Assembly: GCA_947650285.1 (NCBI GenBank)
Contig: CANTFL010001485.1
Span: 105,092 to 169,091, forward strand
Length of the DNA stretch: 64,000 bases
Direction: 5' to 3'
Source of the DNA: Hyaloperonospora brassicae
Lineage: Eukaryota; Oomycota; Peronosporomycetes; Peronosporales; Peronosporaceae
The notes below the pieces were generated by a model. That model did not search any database. It was given only the letters and a program-made list of their open reading frames with translations, and was not told where the DNA came from. How positions within the stretch are numbered: position 1 is the stretch's first letter; the number at the start of each line of letters is the position of its first letter. The translations under genes were made by a program, and so were the position numbers. Below are positions 41,761-53,100 of the stretch, one piece after another.

Positions 41761-44402
41761 TTCGTGTGGTTTACGGTAAGCGAAGATATGGGGTGAAGTT
41801 TCGTTTGGTACTACGATCGTGTATGTTTTAGCTGCAAGTACTCGTTATAGGACGGATAAGCCTACATGCTAAGTTCTGAAGCAGAAAGACGATGATATAC
41901 AATAATGGTATAATTTCGTCACCAACGAGACGATCAAGGGCTTTAGTTTACTGTTTAATACCCGTAAATGGATATTTTTATGTGCTGATCCAAGTTTTTT
42001 GCGCGTCGTTCATGTCTGTAGGTGACGTTCTTGATTTTCTCCACGACCCAACGGCAAATTTCTAAATGTCTGCTGCGCCCACGTGCATGCCGAACCGCCA
42101 ATGCTTGTGTGTGACGAATAAACTTTGCGCAACATGAGCCATAAGCGTTCACACACGAGTGCACCAAGTGCAACATGGTGATTATGCGAAGATCTGTTAA
42201 ATATATCAGCGCAGGCTTCATTGGAATCCCATAATTCGTCTTCAACTAATACATGACTTCTTCTACTAGTTGGTGAACCTTTCTCACGTGTATGTTGTGT
42301 TCCTCGGACATCTCTGTATTCCAAACACTCCATTATCATTACTACAGCCACCCAAAGTGTCTCGCCTGCTAAAAATCCGGCAAATAGGCGATTCGAAAAC
42401 CGAAAGTGAGTACCGTGGAATCGGAATGGTGTGAGCTGCTTTAAAATGTAGCGCAAGGCGCTCGCTCCAGAATGATTGTCGACTTCGCATACGCGCACGT
42501 TGTGCAATTCCACTCCAGATGGATTGTGGACTGACCGTATAAGTGCACATTGTGCAATCCATCGAGTTTAATAATCATTGGATGACAACGTATAGGAATA
42601 CGACGTCGACAGTTAATAACTGACATAGAATTATGCATAGAAACAGTAAGCTTAGAGTAGCAGCTTGTGTGTGAAGTAAGGAAATGACATTCGTTTTCCC
42701 CGTGAAGGCCCAACATTTAATACCGTCAAATGCTCCATAACTTGATAGGATATTCGTTGCCCCTCAAAGTAGCAAATTATCCTCCTTACCCGGAACTTTT
42801 TCCATCGAATCCGGAACTTCCTATCCAGATAATTTACGAGATAACAATGCGACGCCCAGAAAACAAAGCTGTTCAAGCCCTTCCAAAAACTGCCAAGAAA
42901 TTATGTGATTTGTAATGGAGTTGTAAATTTGTTGATTTGCTTCACTGTGGCTGTATGAACCATACGTGTCGTCCAGCATACGTTCGTTTCAGAAACGTAT
43001 CTAACGAAATGCAAACCTCTGCAAGATTGTCAAAGTTTGAGGCGTGCTCTTCTTCATTGTATCTTGATGGCTGTCCCCTCTATTATTTCAATTTTGTTAA
43101 CCTCGGTCTCGTTTCCGGTTTGTGTGCCCAAGTAAATACAATATTCACAAGGCTAAAGTAACGTAGTCGGCTCTATTGATGCAGCTCTGTATCGTTCGTC
43201 TACCCCTTGTTGAACAAGAACCAGAAGTATCTCCACAGCCCCGAATAATTACCATCAATGCAGCCATTTGTCTAGGCAATCGTTGGTAGCCTGCCCCATT
43301 ATCAGCGTTTGCGGAAACACGATGCAAATGAGTGCGGTTTCGTTCTTATAGGACTAAATAAAAGTGCCTTCTCGTTCCACTCGATGCAGCAAGTACACTT
43401 GATGCAGAGGCATTCACTAAATAAAGTATACGCTAACTAGATTGAAGAGGATAATCGATTTTGTATAATGTCGTCAATAATATGCATTCCTGTTTTAGTT
43501 TCTGTTGCCGATGCCTGAATACAATCTTCTGCTTCACCAATCTGCTGGTCCATTTGTTCACGAACAGTAGAAGTAGGTTGAAACCATGCATGACAACAAC
43601 TTCGATGGAGATTGTCACCGCCTACTTATTGAACATATCTGCTAAAGGTAATTTTACGGAAATATATCGAACTGTACTTCTCGGATAATTTCACCTTGAT
43701 AATCTTGACAATTCTCGTGGCAGTAGTGCCCTGTGACGGCCACTCTGTTGCAGCTCTTACTTAAGCATTTCAAGCCTAGCAGCGATCGCAGTACTTCCGC
43801 TGCTGGCACCGTTTATTTAGCTACTTGGCCGTTCCAGCACTAGATTTTTACAGTTGGGAGCTGTCCCGTAATGTACACAAGGAAACTTGGTATACACAGT
43901 GAATTAGTAAGCCTAATCAAAAGCTCATTTGGGCCTGTGTGTAGTGCTCGAACTCGACTTGGCTTGGTGATAAACAACGATCGAAACAGTGAGAAGTTTG
44001 CTCATTTTGGATTTTTGCGACCAAAGTATAACACAAAGCTATGATAGCAATTGCAATTGCTCCTTCGGTAAAAAGACAAGCACGAGGGAAGGCGATTTGC
44101 GAGGTTCTCCTAGTCGTGCCAAGCGCAGTCCATAGGAGCCTTGCATGACTCGCATCATGGACGCATGAAGGACGCATATGAGGATTATTACAATGGCAAC
44201 TCTAAAAATCGACCCAGACGGAGACGTGACGGCAATGTGTGTAGAATGTTTAATAGGCGACATCTGCCAAAAGGTGCGGCTTCGGAGTTCTCAGAAACAA
44301 AGATACAGTGGCTACAGTCCCGCCTCTGTCGCCAAGCGCCGCAACATCCGATTGGAATCAGAAAAAGATCTGACATTCTCGTTTTTGCCGCAGTGAGTGC
44401 CA
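41761..44402. other. Repeat-region flank without a confident gene
   Basis: A minus-strand frame at 42010-42513 (167 residues) is the longest open frame but has no recognisable motif and overlaps two other frames. The remainder is AT-rich with short frames. The last few hundred bases are the 5' flank of the cyclotransferase-like gene. Confidence 0.4.
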
Positions 44403-44963
44403 ATGGACACGTACGTCTTCGTCTACGGGACACTCAAGCGCGAACTCGTCAACTACAAGCGCTATTTGCACCCGGCCGAGCTCACAGGAAAGGCCGAATT
44501 CGTAGGCACGGGACTTACCGCCTGTGCTGAGTTCCATCTGGTGCTGAACTCTGACCGGTCCGTGCCGTGTATGTACCGAGCGCCCGCCGAGGGCTATCAA
44601 GTTCCTGGGGAGGTCTATCGCGTGGATGCCGACGTGCTGATGGCGCTCGACATTCTCGAGGCCGTCAAGGAACAGTACTATGCGCGTGAGGAGATTCCTG
44701 TGAGCGTCGTGGAGGGGGAACTCAAGCACCAGACGGTCATGTGCCAAGCGTACATTATGCCAATGAAAGAGGAACTGCTCAAGCTCAAGCGCGTTCCCGA
44801 GTACACGGCGGCCATGCACGAGAAGTACCGCTCGCGTACAAAGACGCCGAGCCTTGAAGTGCTAGCGTGTCTGTATGGAGAAGACGTGACGACTGCCGTG
44901 CAGAGCAAACTGGACGACGGCGTGGCCTTTGACGACGCGTGGAAGGCCGTCGTGGCGACGTGA
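44403..44963 (+). CDS. Gamma-glutamylcyclotransferase-like (GGACT/AIG2 fold) protein, copy 2
   Basis: A single-exon protein of 186 residues beginning MDTYVFVYGTLKRELVNYKR, with FHLVLNSDRSVPCMYRAP, GEVYRVDADVLMALDILEAV and MCQAYIMPM. It follows the same domain order as the gene at 28328-28852 and is clearly its diverged paralogue; it has an extra C-terminal extension of about 25 residues (DDGVAFDDAWKAVVAT). Function is the same as far as sequence shows: cyclising release of a gamma-glutamyl group as 5-oxoproline, substrate unknown. With the PP2C gene it forms a small GC-rich island between repeat blocks. The ATG at 44403 was chosen because it directly precedes the family start. Confidence 0.9.
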   Translation: MDTYVFVYGTLKRELVNYKRYLHPAELTGKAEFVGTGLTACAEFHLVLNSDRSVPCMYRAPAEGYQVPGEVYRVDADVLMALDILEAVKEQYYAREEIPVSVVEGELKHQTVMCQAYIMPMKEELLKLKRVPEYTAAMHEKYRSRTKTPSLEVLACLYGEDVTTAVQSKLDDGVAFDDAWKAVVAT

Positions 44964-45060
44964 GCGGCGACTCTACCGCAGCGACAAGTACGTAGGCTTT
45001 TGTGCACGCTGTTTGCCGTGAGTAAAAGACACTGGTTCGTTTTTGTACGCTTTTGACGAG

Positions 45061-46194
45061 TTAAACCGAGATGACAATCACTGTGATATCGTCGCAGCTT
45101 CCGAGCTCTCGAGCCTTTTCCACGACGGCTCGTGCAGCCGATTTGGCGCATGCCGCGGCCTTTTTCCCGCCGAGGTTCTCAAGTACAAGCGCCATTGTCT
45201 GGCTATTGTTCAAAACTGTCCAGACGCCGTCGGTCGCGATGACCAGCGTACTGCGACCGACGAGGAGGTCACTCTGATGGATCTCGGGCGTGGCAATCAC
45301 CCAATTCTTCATGTCGCGGCCCTTCATATCGATGTCACCGATCGTCCGGAACGGTTCCAGCACACCTCCGATTCGGTCACCGGAGATAAAAGCGCCACTT
45401 CGTAACACACGCTCACGTTCCTTCCGGTTACTCGCGCAATGGTCTCTTGACAACGCCAATGTTTTGCCAGTATGAGTTGCACCATGCAGCGTTTGATCCA
45501 CTCTCTTCTTCTTCTTCTTCTTCTTCTCCTTACTGTCTTTCTCTGCGGTCGATTCACATACCTCATGAGCAATGGCGCGACAGTCGCCAATGTTCAGCAC
45601 GATCTTCTGCGGTGAGTCTGTCTTTGGGTCAACGTACAGCAGGACAGCCAGCAGGCACGCCCCACTCATGTCGAGTTTGGATGTAGCTAGCGCACAAAAG
45701 GTGCGGTCCAGTTCCTCCATAGCGTGAGAGAGCTCAACGTGGTCAAAGCCGTCGTCATAGACTCTGTCCAGCGTCTTGAACAGCTCTTCCACGAGGAAGT
45801 CGCCGGCCTGCGCCCCGCCGTGGCCGTCCATGACCGCAAACAAGTGAAAGCGCTCGTCACTCATTACTACCAGTCGGTCTTCATTGGTGTGGCCCTGTGA
45901 GCCTTCTGAAGAGAGCGACGCCACGTCGAGCAATTGGATCCCGTTTGTCGTGGCACCCACGATCCCATTCAGTTCGTGCCCGTTCTCACTCACTTTGTCG
46001 ATCGACCGGTCGACCTCACTGTTGACATTACTGCACTCGTCGGCATATTTCGAGCCACTCGTCGACTGGTGGCCGAGAGCGGCGTAGATACTGTTCCACG
46101 CGAGTTGCAGTCGCGGCGTGGAGCGGCTCATCGATGACGAGGAATCTGCTCGAATCGAAAGTGGGTACTTCGCCAGCTCCGTCTTCTTATCCAC
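45061..46194 (-). CDS. PP2C-type (PPM) Ser/Thr protein phosphatase
   Basis: A single-exon protein of 377 residues. All metal-binding motifs of the PPM family can be seen: the GHTNEDRLVV acidic motif near residue 105, VMDGHGG at 121-127, LNIGDCRAIA, LSRDH, LVIATDGVW and the closing CDDITVIVI. The enzyme should therefore be an active Mg/Mn-dependent phosphatase. The first 85 residues are Ser-rich and non-conserved. A lysine run (KEKKKKKKKR) in a loop is encoded by a CTT microsatellite at about 45,506-45,531 on the plus strand and could act as a nuclear or membrane-binding patch. It is convergent with the cyclotransferase-like gene (97 bp apart). Confidence 0.95.
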   Translation of the reverse strand: MDKKTELAKYPLSIRADSSSSMSRSTPRLQLAWNSIYAALGHQSTSGSKYADECSNVNSEVDRSIDKVSENGHELNGIVGATTNGIQLLDVASLSSEGSQGHTNEDRLVVMSDERFHLFAVMDGHGGAQAGDFLVEELFKTLDRVYDDGFDHVELSHAMEELDRTFCALATSKLDMSGACLLAVLLYVDPKTDSPQKIVLNIGDCRAIAHEVCESTAEKDSKEKKKKKKKRVDQTLHGATHTGKTLALSRDHCASNRKERERVLRSGAFISGDRIGGVLEPFRTIGDIDMKGRDMKNWVIATPEIHQSDLLVGRSTLVIATDGVWTVLNNSQTMALVLENLGGKKAAACAKSAARAVVEKARELGSCDDITVIVISV

Positions 46195-46865
46195 GACTCG
46201 CTCATTTTGGATATTGTTTTATCCGGTATCAACCAACCGCTCGACTTTTCAAATCGGATTGTTTTGATCGTAGCGCGGTGATCGCCTTGAGCGAAATATA
46301 ATACGCATTGCCAGCTGCTCGTAGGCGTCAATTACCTCAATAAATGACATCGCGCTGGCAACACCCCGTTTACCGCTCGATGGGTGCTAGCGAACAGGGT
46401 CTCGAATCCCACTGCTTCGCACCTGCTGAGCCTGCATTTCTTCCTTCTCTTTGGAGCTCATAATCGAACAGCTCAAACCTTCCCAGCGTGCGAGCAATGA
46501 TGGTGCGGCGAGCAATGATGGTGCGGCGAGCAATGATGGTGCGGCGAGCAATGTCCATCACACGCAACCGGTACGAGGCAATGTTTGCAATGATTTCCAT
46601 CGACCCTTAACAAAACCACACGTTGGCCATGTCCATGCCTACCGACTTCCAAATCTCTACCATGTACTGACCACTGACACACGAGTCGGATCTTGTCCAA
46701 GTCGCCACCCATCTTGTTGTTCAGCATAGCGAACCAATACTCCACCTAGAAGCGGAGCATATTGCCTACCGGTGTAAGCTTATACCCGTTCACAGTGCAT
46801 AAAGCGCTCTGGGCAATGTGCATACACCCCTGACGGCTCAAAGCCACTGCAGGCAATAAGGTGCA
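46195..46865. other. Region with an 18-bp repeat and a possible transposase relic
   Basis: No intact gene. A minus-strand frame around 46,745-46,640 reads EYWFAMLNNKMGGDLDKIRL, slightly reminiscent of DDE transposases, but it is too short to assign. Confidence 0.3.
46491..46553. repeat. 18-bp minisatellite
   Basis: Three and a half perfect tandem copies of CGAGCAATGATGGTGCGG. Confidence 0.95.
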
Positions 46866-47331
46866 TGTAACGGGCTCACCCCATTATTTAAAACTGAAAC
46901 GAATGTATCAGTCCTAAATATTATCTGATTTTGATAATATTCACTCAACACTGCTGGAGAAGAGGTGATGTTGGCGGAATATTACCCCCATGTGTAATAT
47001 TCTTGGGCGCTCCAGTTATTGGTCGATGTAGACGCTACATCGACCAAATGAACCACCAGTCGCTGCTGGATACGCGCTATGGGTGGCGAGCAAGAAACTT
47101 ACATACGACATTGTAGTTCGATATAGTTAGATCAAGACAAAGATGGTTTATGAGGAAACTTAGATATATTAAATACAGTTCTACCTTTTCCCTCAAAACA
47201 GTGCTTCCCTAGCTCCGTTTACTTCCTCGCGCTCCCTCACTCCACATGTTAATGACGTCGGGAGTACTCAGTCTTGTGTTCTATCAACACAAGGACTTAC
47301 CAGTTATCTGGTAAGATCGTGCCTCGTTACA
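46866..47331 (+). mobile_element. 5' LTR of the degenerate Gypsy element (LTR C)
   Basis: A 466-bp unit from TGTAACGGGCTCACCCC to GTGCCTCGTTACA. It has the family layout: a GC-rich palindromic start, a perfect 12-bp stem hairpin at 47,020-47,046, an AT-rich middle and a hairpin-rich end. Unlike the solo LTRs, its two flanks (GTGCA and CCTGG) do not match, as expected for the left LTR of a longer element. Broken gag and pol follow directly. Confidence 0.8.
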
Positions 47332-47333
47332 CC

Positions 47334-47346
47334 TGGTAGCACTCTG
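47334..47346 (+). other. Candidate primer-binding site
   Basis: TGGTAGCACTCTG begins 2 bp after the 5' LTR. The first eight bases resemble the complement of a methionine tRNA 3' end (TGGTAGCA/TGGTATCA), a usual primer for Gypsy elements. Later bases diverge, as expected for a dead copy. Confidence 0.35.
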
Positions 47347-47906
47347 TATCCCGTCGAACGATTACAACCACCTCATTCACCATGAACATGTTGGATGATG
47401 AACAGACCTTTCACGCCACGCGTGAAGGGTTTACTCATTTTAGTGACATCGAATAGAGTGGGGTAGAACGTAAGAGTTCTATTGTAGGCGAAACCGCCAT
47501 TAGCGCCATGTTGGAGTCTCTTTACAGCGACCAGCAACACTGCCACTATAGCCAGGTTCATTCAAAATAGACCTGCCTCCTAAAGAGAGAAAGTAGTGTT
47601 GCTTTACCAGCAAGGCTCGCAACAGCCCGAGAAGTTGAGACAATTCGGTGCTCAACAGACAGAGCTGTTGAGACAGCATCAATTCAATGCTGCTGTGGGC
47701 GGGACGACACACATGTGTTGTCCCGAAGTCTCGAAGGTTGGAATGTTCAGAGTACAGAGAATTCGAGGAAGGCTCCCTGTTGTTATGGTTCGTCGAACTA
47801 GACAGAGCTACAAAGACGCGTCGTATCGACAATGAGCAAATGAAACGCACACTGTGCTCAAACCCACTTAGCGAGACGTGCCAAGACTCGGGCCTTAGGA
47901 CTGGAG

Positions 47907-48420
47907 ATGAGCGACCCATATGCTTTTGAGTTGCTCGAATCCTTTAAGACCCGGCTCAAGCAGACGTTTGAACCGCCACGGGCTGAGTTCAGGGCTCTAT
48001 TAAGGATCCCGAAACTCAAGCAGGGAAAGCGTGATGTGCACGCTTGCGCTCAACATTTACAATTACTCGCGAGTAGTATACCTGCTAATTCAGTACATGA
48101 ACACATCTTGTTTAATGTGTTCATGCAAGGGCTCGGAGACGGGCCCATCAGAAACCACCTGTTCCGTTGAGAGTTGGATACGCTTGAGCAGCCAACCGCA
48201 GCTGCGGAACAGGAAGTCTTTAGCATGGTGCAGGATTACGCTAGCTCAAGCTCTTATCGTCCACCGAGAAGACAAGAGACTGAAGGTCCAGAACCCATGG
48301 ACCTCTGTTAGGTTTAAAGCGAGAGACCTCGCTCTTTAAACAACAAGCAATCATGTAAGTGCAATCGTTGTCAGAAGCTAAGACACTAAGCTTGCGAGTG
48401 TAGTGCCCCACGCCTAAAAT
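47907..48420 (+). pseudogene. Gypsy gag remnant
   Basis: The plus-strand frame from 47907 encodes a gag-like capsid segment: LKQTFEPPRAEFRALLRIPK, then KQGKRDVHACAQHLQLLASS and HILFNVFMQGLGDGPIRNHL. A TGA at 48,168 stops it, but homology runs on in frame (LDTLEQPTAAAEQEVF, then QDYASSSSYRPPRRQ), followed by a damaged zinc knuckle (CNRCQKLRH) near 48,370. Confidence 0.75.
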
Positions 48421-48639
48421 CTAGCAGTACTAAGCTTATTGAAAGATTATTTGCTAAAAAGGGCGATGGACGTGGGTCCAACGCTGTTGCGAAACCGCAA
48501 CAGCGAGACGGACCATCAAAAAATGGTCGGGGTCAGTAGGGGCGGAGCGCCCTACTGATCCAGCAACCTCAAGAGAATTTGTAAATCTCTTGACGAAAGT
48601 TGCTCCAGATACACAATCATTGTGTGTATCTGCACCTGG

Positions 48640-51600
48640 TGATGAGATATTACTCATCACCTTGAAGTTGGAAGCGACAAATGATTTGTCACTTCGTGCT
48701 CTAATTGACTGTGGGGCGTCGAACAATTTTATTCGTCGTTAGTCACTAGATGGTCTTAGGCTCAAGTTCGTTGAGCGCTATGTCCCCTTAACGAGGATGA
48801 CGGTGTGCCTTGCTATAGGCGCCTCAATTACCGTTAAGAAACGTGTAGTGGGAATCCACTACACGTTGAAGGGCGAACAGTAAGATGACGACTTCATCGT
48901 ACTGGATCTGGATGACAAATTTGATGTCATCCTAATATTAACCTGGCTCAGAAGGTACGAGCCAAGCGTTAGCTGGCAGCAGCGATCTGTGAAGATGCCT
49001 GTCGCTTGTTCATCCGATGACCATCTGATGAACGTCATGGAGCGTCCACAAAAGTGTGAATGTACTGCGAGTGAGTGCGATGGCCTCAATTGCGGTTCGG
49101 TCGTTAGCACGACTGCACAAGACCTCAGTGTAGCTGATCACTGCACTTTGGAGCAAGCTCCCGGCGGCTATAAAGAAGTACAGGCATCATCGACAGTACA
49201 CCACTCGAATAAGTCGAGTGGAAAGGGACATGGATGCATGACTAGCAAGAAACGTCCCAAGAAGAACGAACCGGTTGCCCATAAACGGCAACACGGTCAT
49301 CCTAGGTCTACTGGACAGTTGACCGTAGAGAATCGTTACCTAACTGTATTTGCACAGCCACATCCAGAAGACATCGAGGGAATAAGACCCCCCGTATTTG
49401 AGGAAGGAATTCCTCAAACTTTACTCGCTGAGAAATTAGGATCTCAGAAACCTATGTGGACAATTCCTCAGCAGTCTGTGGAAACGAGATCTCAGGATGT
49501 ATCCGAAACATTGAACGTATTGGTCCATGAAGGATCAAATGTAGGCGCTTACACGCTTGACCGGATTTTGCCTCCGAAATTAACTTCGGAGATTCCTCAG
49601 TTGCCAACGCTAGAACCGAAACGGTTCTTGCGTGATCTGCGTAGTGGCAAAGTCAAGCAGATATGCATACTCGTCACAGAGGATGATTATGATGCCGATA
49701 TTCGGTCGGCCACAGTATTTGCTGAGAACGAACGTGTTCTCAGCAGCTCATCGATGGACGAAAGTGTCCTCGATGAGAAGACTCGGATTGAATAATACGC
49801 GTCTCAATCCTAGGCGTCGCTTCAGGCAAATCCTTTGTATAAGGATTTGATCGAATTTAGGGATGTATTCCCTGAATCTGTATCGTGCGAGTTGCCTAAG
49901 GACAAAGGCACTTGACACGAGATCAAGCTCAAAATGAAATAAAAGTACTGTGTCATGAAGAATTAGCAGTACCTGATGAACAGGTACTAGCGATCGAAAA
50001 TATCTTTGATGATCGCTTGGATGCGGTCCGGGTGAAGAAATCCACTTCTCCTCATAGCTCTCCAAAATTCTATGTGCGAAAAGCCACAGGAGGGGGACGG
50101 ATCGTACATGCATTCAACAAATCGAATAATGCAACAATACCGGCTCAGACGCAGATGCATCGGAATGATATAATCATTGATGGTATTTCAAAGAGTACCA
50201 TCGTTTTGCCCATGCATCTAATGGATGACTCTTATCACATCCTTATGCGTAAACAAGGCACCTCGTCCACAGCAATGGTATATCCCAGCGGTATGCTGTG
50301 GGAGTGGCTAGTGATGCCACAGGTCAAGAGTAACGTCCCTGCTAATATCAACTGATGTGTAAAAACTCTGTTGCGATCGGTAAGAGGATTTGCAACGAGC
50401 TGCGTCGACGATGTGTTCGGATGTGGAGGTTCATGAAACACACATTCGTCAGGTTCTTACACTTATGCGCAATCATAAGTTGTACTCCAATCTCAAGAAG
50501 TGTATATTCGCAGCTAGCAAAGTACCACTCCTTGAGTGCATCGTGGGTAAACGCAACGTACGTCCTGATCCGGAAAAGATATAGTCGATCACAGACTGGC
50601 CCGTGACAGTCGATGTCAAGGGACTTCGTAAGTTTCTTGGGCTAGCGGTGTACTTGCACAAGTACTCGCGCAATTACGCCGAGATGGACGTTCATCTTTC
50701 TTGTTTACTCAAGAGAAATGTGAAGTGGTCATGAAACGCTGATTGTAATTGTTTCTTTGAACGTATCAAATAAAATTTTATGCAATCGCCCATCTTGGCG
50801 ATTGCAGATCAGGACAGACCATTCCATGTGGTCTGCGACGCCAGCGATTTTGCGATCGGCTGTGCGTTGATGCAACTTGATACAGATGGTGCATAGCGCG
50901 TCGTCTACTATCAATCGCGTCATCTTCAAGCGGATGATCATTGTCAACCAGTGCATGACAATGAAATCCTTTCCATGAAATATGCACTGGCTAAGTTTCG
51001 CATCTATCCCTTAAAAGATAGACCGTTTATAGTCCATACGGAACATGCGTCACTACGCACGGCCATAAATAGTCCTCATCTCTCGCAAAGAATGGCGAGG
51101 TGGCTGTCCTTTTTCGTAGAGTATAACTTCTCCGTCTACTACAAGCCAGGGCGACTAAATTTCGTCGCTGATGCGCTTTTGACCGCCCCGATTTCGATCC
51201 GGGCGCGTATTTCAACAGTGGAATCAACCCCACTATTGCAATACTTATCGCTAGTATCCCGTCGTCAACACTATTGACGATATAAGGAAGGAATACGCAG
51301 ATTATAAGGATCTCCTGCGTTTGATGGGTCACTTCGTCGATCCATCTCGAAAATCTTTAGAGGATTTACCAGTATTGTATCGTTTTACATCGGATCCGTG
51401 CACAATACGCAACGGGTTACTGTATGAAACAGCCGTTGCCGGTGAGACGCCTCGCGCCGTCGTTCCCCCTTATTATGACCTGCGCTTGCGCATCATGTGT
51501 GAGTGTCACGATGCATGAGTGAGTGGGCATTTTTGTCGTGAGAAGACTCGTATCACGGTAAGTCATAACTATCACCTTCCGACAGTATCAGTTTGTGCAC

Positions 51601-51900
51601 AAGTGTGTTCGTTTTTGCTAAAACAAATTGACAATGGGTGAAGCCGCGACCTCCATCTCATGCACCTTTGCTGCCTCTACCGAATTTAGCAGTAATAGAA
51701 TTTCCTTTCAATCGACTTCGCCTTCCGGTTTTCCGAAGAAGACCGCAAAAATAGTGGGGATTTGGTGTGTTTTGACCGGTTCAGAAATAACGTCCATCTT
51801 GCTGCCGACCCGAGTCGATTACTATACAGAGAAATGCCCTTGTTTGTATCGGTATAATGTTTCGAATCTACGGGATATCCCGTGATCTTGTCTTCAACCG
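48640..51900 (+). pseudogene. Gypsy pol remnant (protease, RT, RNase H, integrase)
   Basis: The protease active-site motif reads LIDCGASNNFIRR near 48,700, followed by a stop. Reverse transcriptase pieces at about 50,030-50,620 include SPKFYVRKATGGGRIVHAFN, SGMLWEWLVMPQVKSN and a CVDDVFG box where an active enzyme has Y/F-x-D-D. RNase H reads PFHVVCDASDFAIGCALMQL and the downstream YKPGRLNFVADALL (about 50,790-51,190). Integrase starts with a damaged His-Cys zinc motif near 51,500, followed by DRKNSGDLVCFDRF near 51,740. Stops and frameshifts occur throughout, many shared with the inverted copy at 57-59.3 kb. Confidence 0.85.
49493..51723 (+). repeat. Left arm of a 2,231-bp inverted repeat
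   Basis: Base x here pairs with base 108,832 minus x in the right arm (57,109-59,339). The offset stays constant over the whole length, so there are no net indels. I noticed about seven substitutions while comparing translations and parts of the DNA; I did not compare every base. The arm covers the end of the protease linker through RT, RNase H and the start of integrase. Just outside both ends the match drops sharply. Confidence 0.9.
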
Positions 51901-52699
51901 TGAGCTTCGGTTTACGGCAGTTTCTGGAAGCCCGTGTTCCGATCACTTAAAACATGTTTAAATATGTCAATATCTGACCGTCCGGAAACAGATGGTCAGA
52001 CGGACTGTTCTGACAGCGTCTTCGACGAGATACTTCGAGGATAAGTCTACTCGTTTACGAGTTGAAGTGACTTCTTGCCGAAGGTCGAGCACACCATCAA
52101 CAACTTGGTGCAAACGTCCACGTCACCGTTCTTTTTATTATAATAGCTTACACAATCCACGCGTTCTAATCCTTTTCGACTGCTCGAGGCTCAGAGGGGG
52201 AGAGAGACTTGCTCGAGAAAAAGCATTTCGAAAAATCTCGGCCATAAAGTGTCAATGCTTTGGCCGTCACGTACAGTGCAGATTTCTACTAAGGAGAGGT
52301 CGAGAAGAAACTAACTCTAGTAATAGTGACTCCACTATCACTGACGCATATGATGAATAAAAATGCTAGTTTACTTAGCATCTTCAGTGGTGATACCAGC
52401 AAGGATGATGACTACCTCATTTAAGCAGAGAAATATTTATCAGCAGTGCGCACTAATCTCACTGACACAAGAACATCAGAGTCAGCAGATACATTTTGGC
52501 TGACCTAAAAATCAGTGAATCATTTTGTTTAGAACCCCCTCCCTTTTGGGGGGGAACGGAAGAAGGAGAAGGGGGAAAAGAATGAAAGGGCCAATGTGTT
52601 TTTTCTAAGGTAAACAACCTTATACTACTGTCTACGGTTAACCTGGTTTGACATGAAGTCACAGATGTCGGCAGTAATTTGATAGTGCCGAAAAACTTT

Positions 52700-53075
52700 G
52701 GTTCCTTTCGTGTATTGCATCGCCAAGGCAATGTGTACACAATATAAGTTGCCTCGTACGATGCAAACGTATCGTGTGTTTTATGCTGGCGGTCTTCGCC
52801 CGTATTATCAGTGCGAGGTTTCTTCCGAGAACGGAGGCAACCAGCACGTTTTAGAACCCCCAGAGGATTCTTGTGGTCGCGAAACAACCTCTACAGTTAC
52901 TATTTCACCGACGAGGTGCCGCGAGGATATAAATCAATCTCATCGCGCAAAATGTGATGTGACATTTCGTTCTCCACTATATCGAACGCATAGTGTGATC
53001 GGTCATTTGCCCGATAGGCACGATGGCGTTGCACAGTCGACGTCACATCTCGGTGACGCTTACCCTTTTTATTGA
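52700..53075 (+). pseudogene. Gypsy pol C-terminal linker remnant
   Basis: An open frame with FYAGGLRPYYQCEVSS, LEPPEDSCGRE and PDRHDGVAQSTSHLGDAY. This is the spacer that in related oomycete Gypsy proteins lies between integrase and a C-terminal chromodomain. The chromodomain itself is not visible. Confidence 0.55.
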
Positions 53076-53100
53076 ACTTCCTTGTCCTGATAGCAGAGGA

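Larger units (their letters stand above)
47332..53100 (+). mobile_element. Internal region of a degenerate Ty3/Gypsy retrotransposon
   Basis: The order gag, zinc knuckle, protease, reverse transcriptase, RNase H, integrase and a C-terminal linker is the Ty3/Gypsy order. Every module is broken by stops or frameshifts, so the copy cannot move by itself. A possible right LTR lies at 54,527; the sequence between about 53.1 kb and that point is not clearly part of the element. Confidence 0.85.

Noticed and set aside
42010..42513. Minus-strand frame of 167 codons in the repeat region, considered as a transposase
   Set aside because: No DDE, Cys/His or other transposase signature could be found and other frames overlap it.
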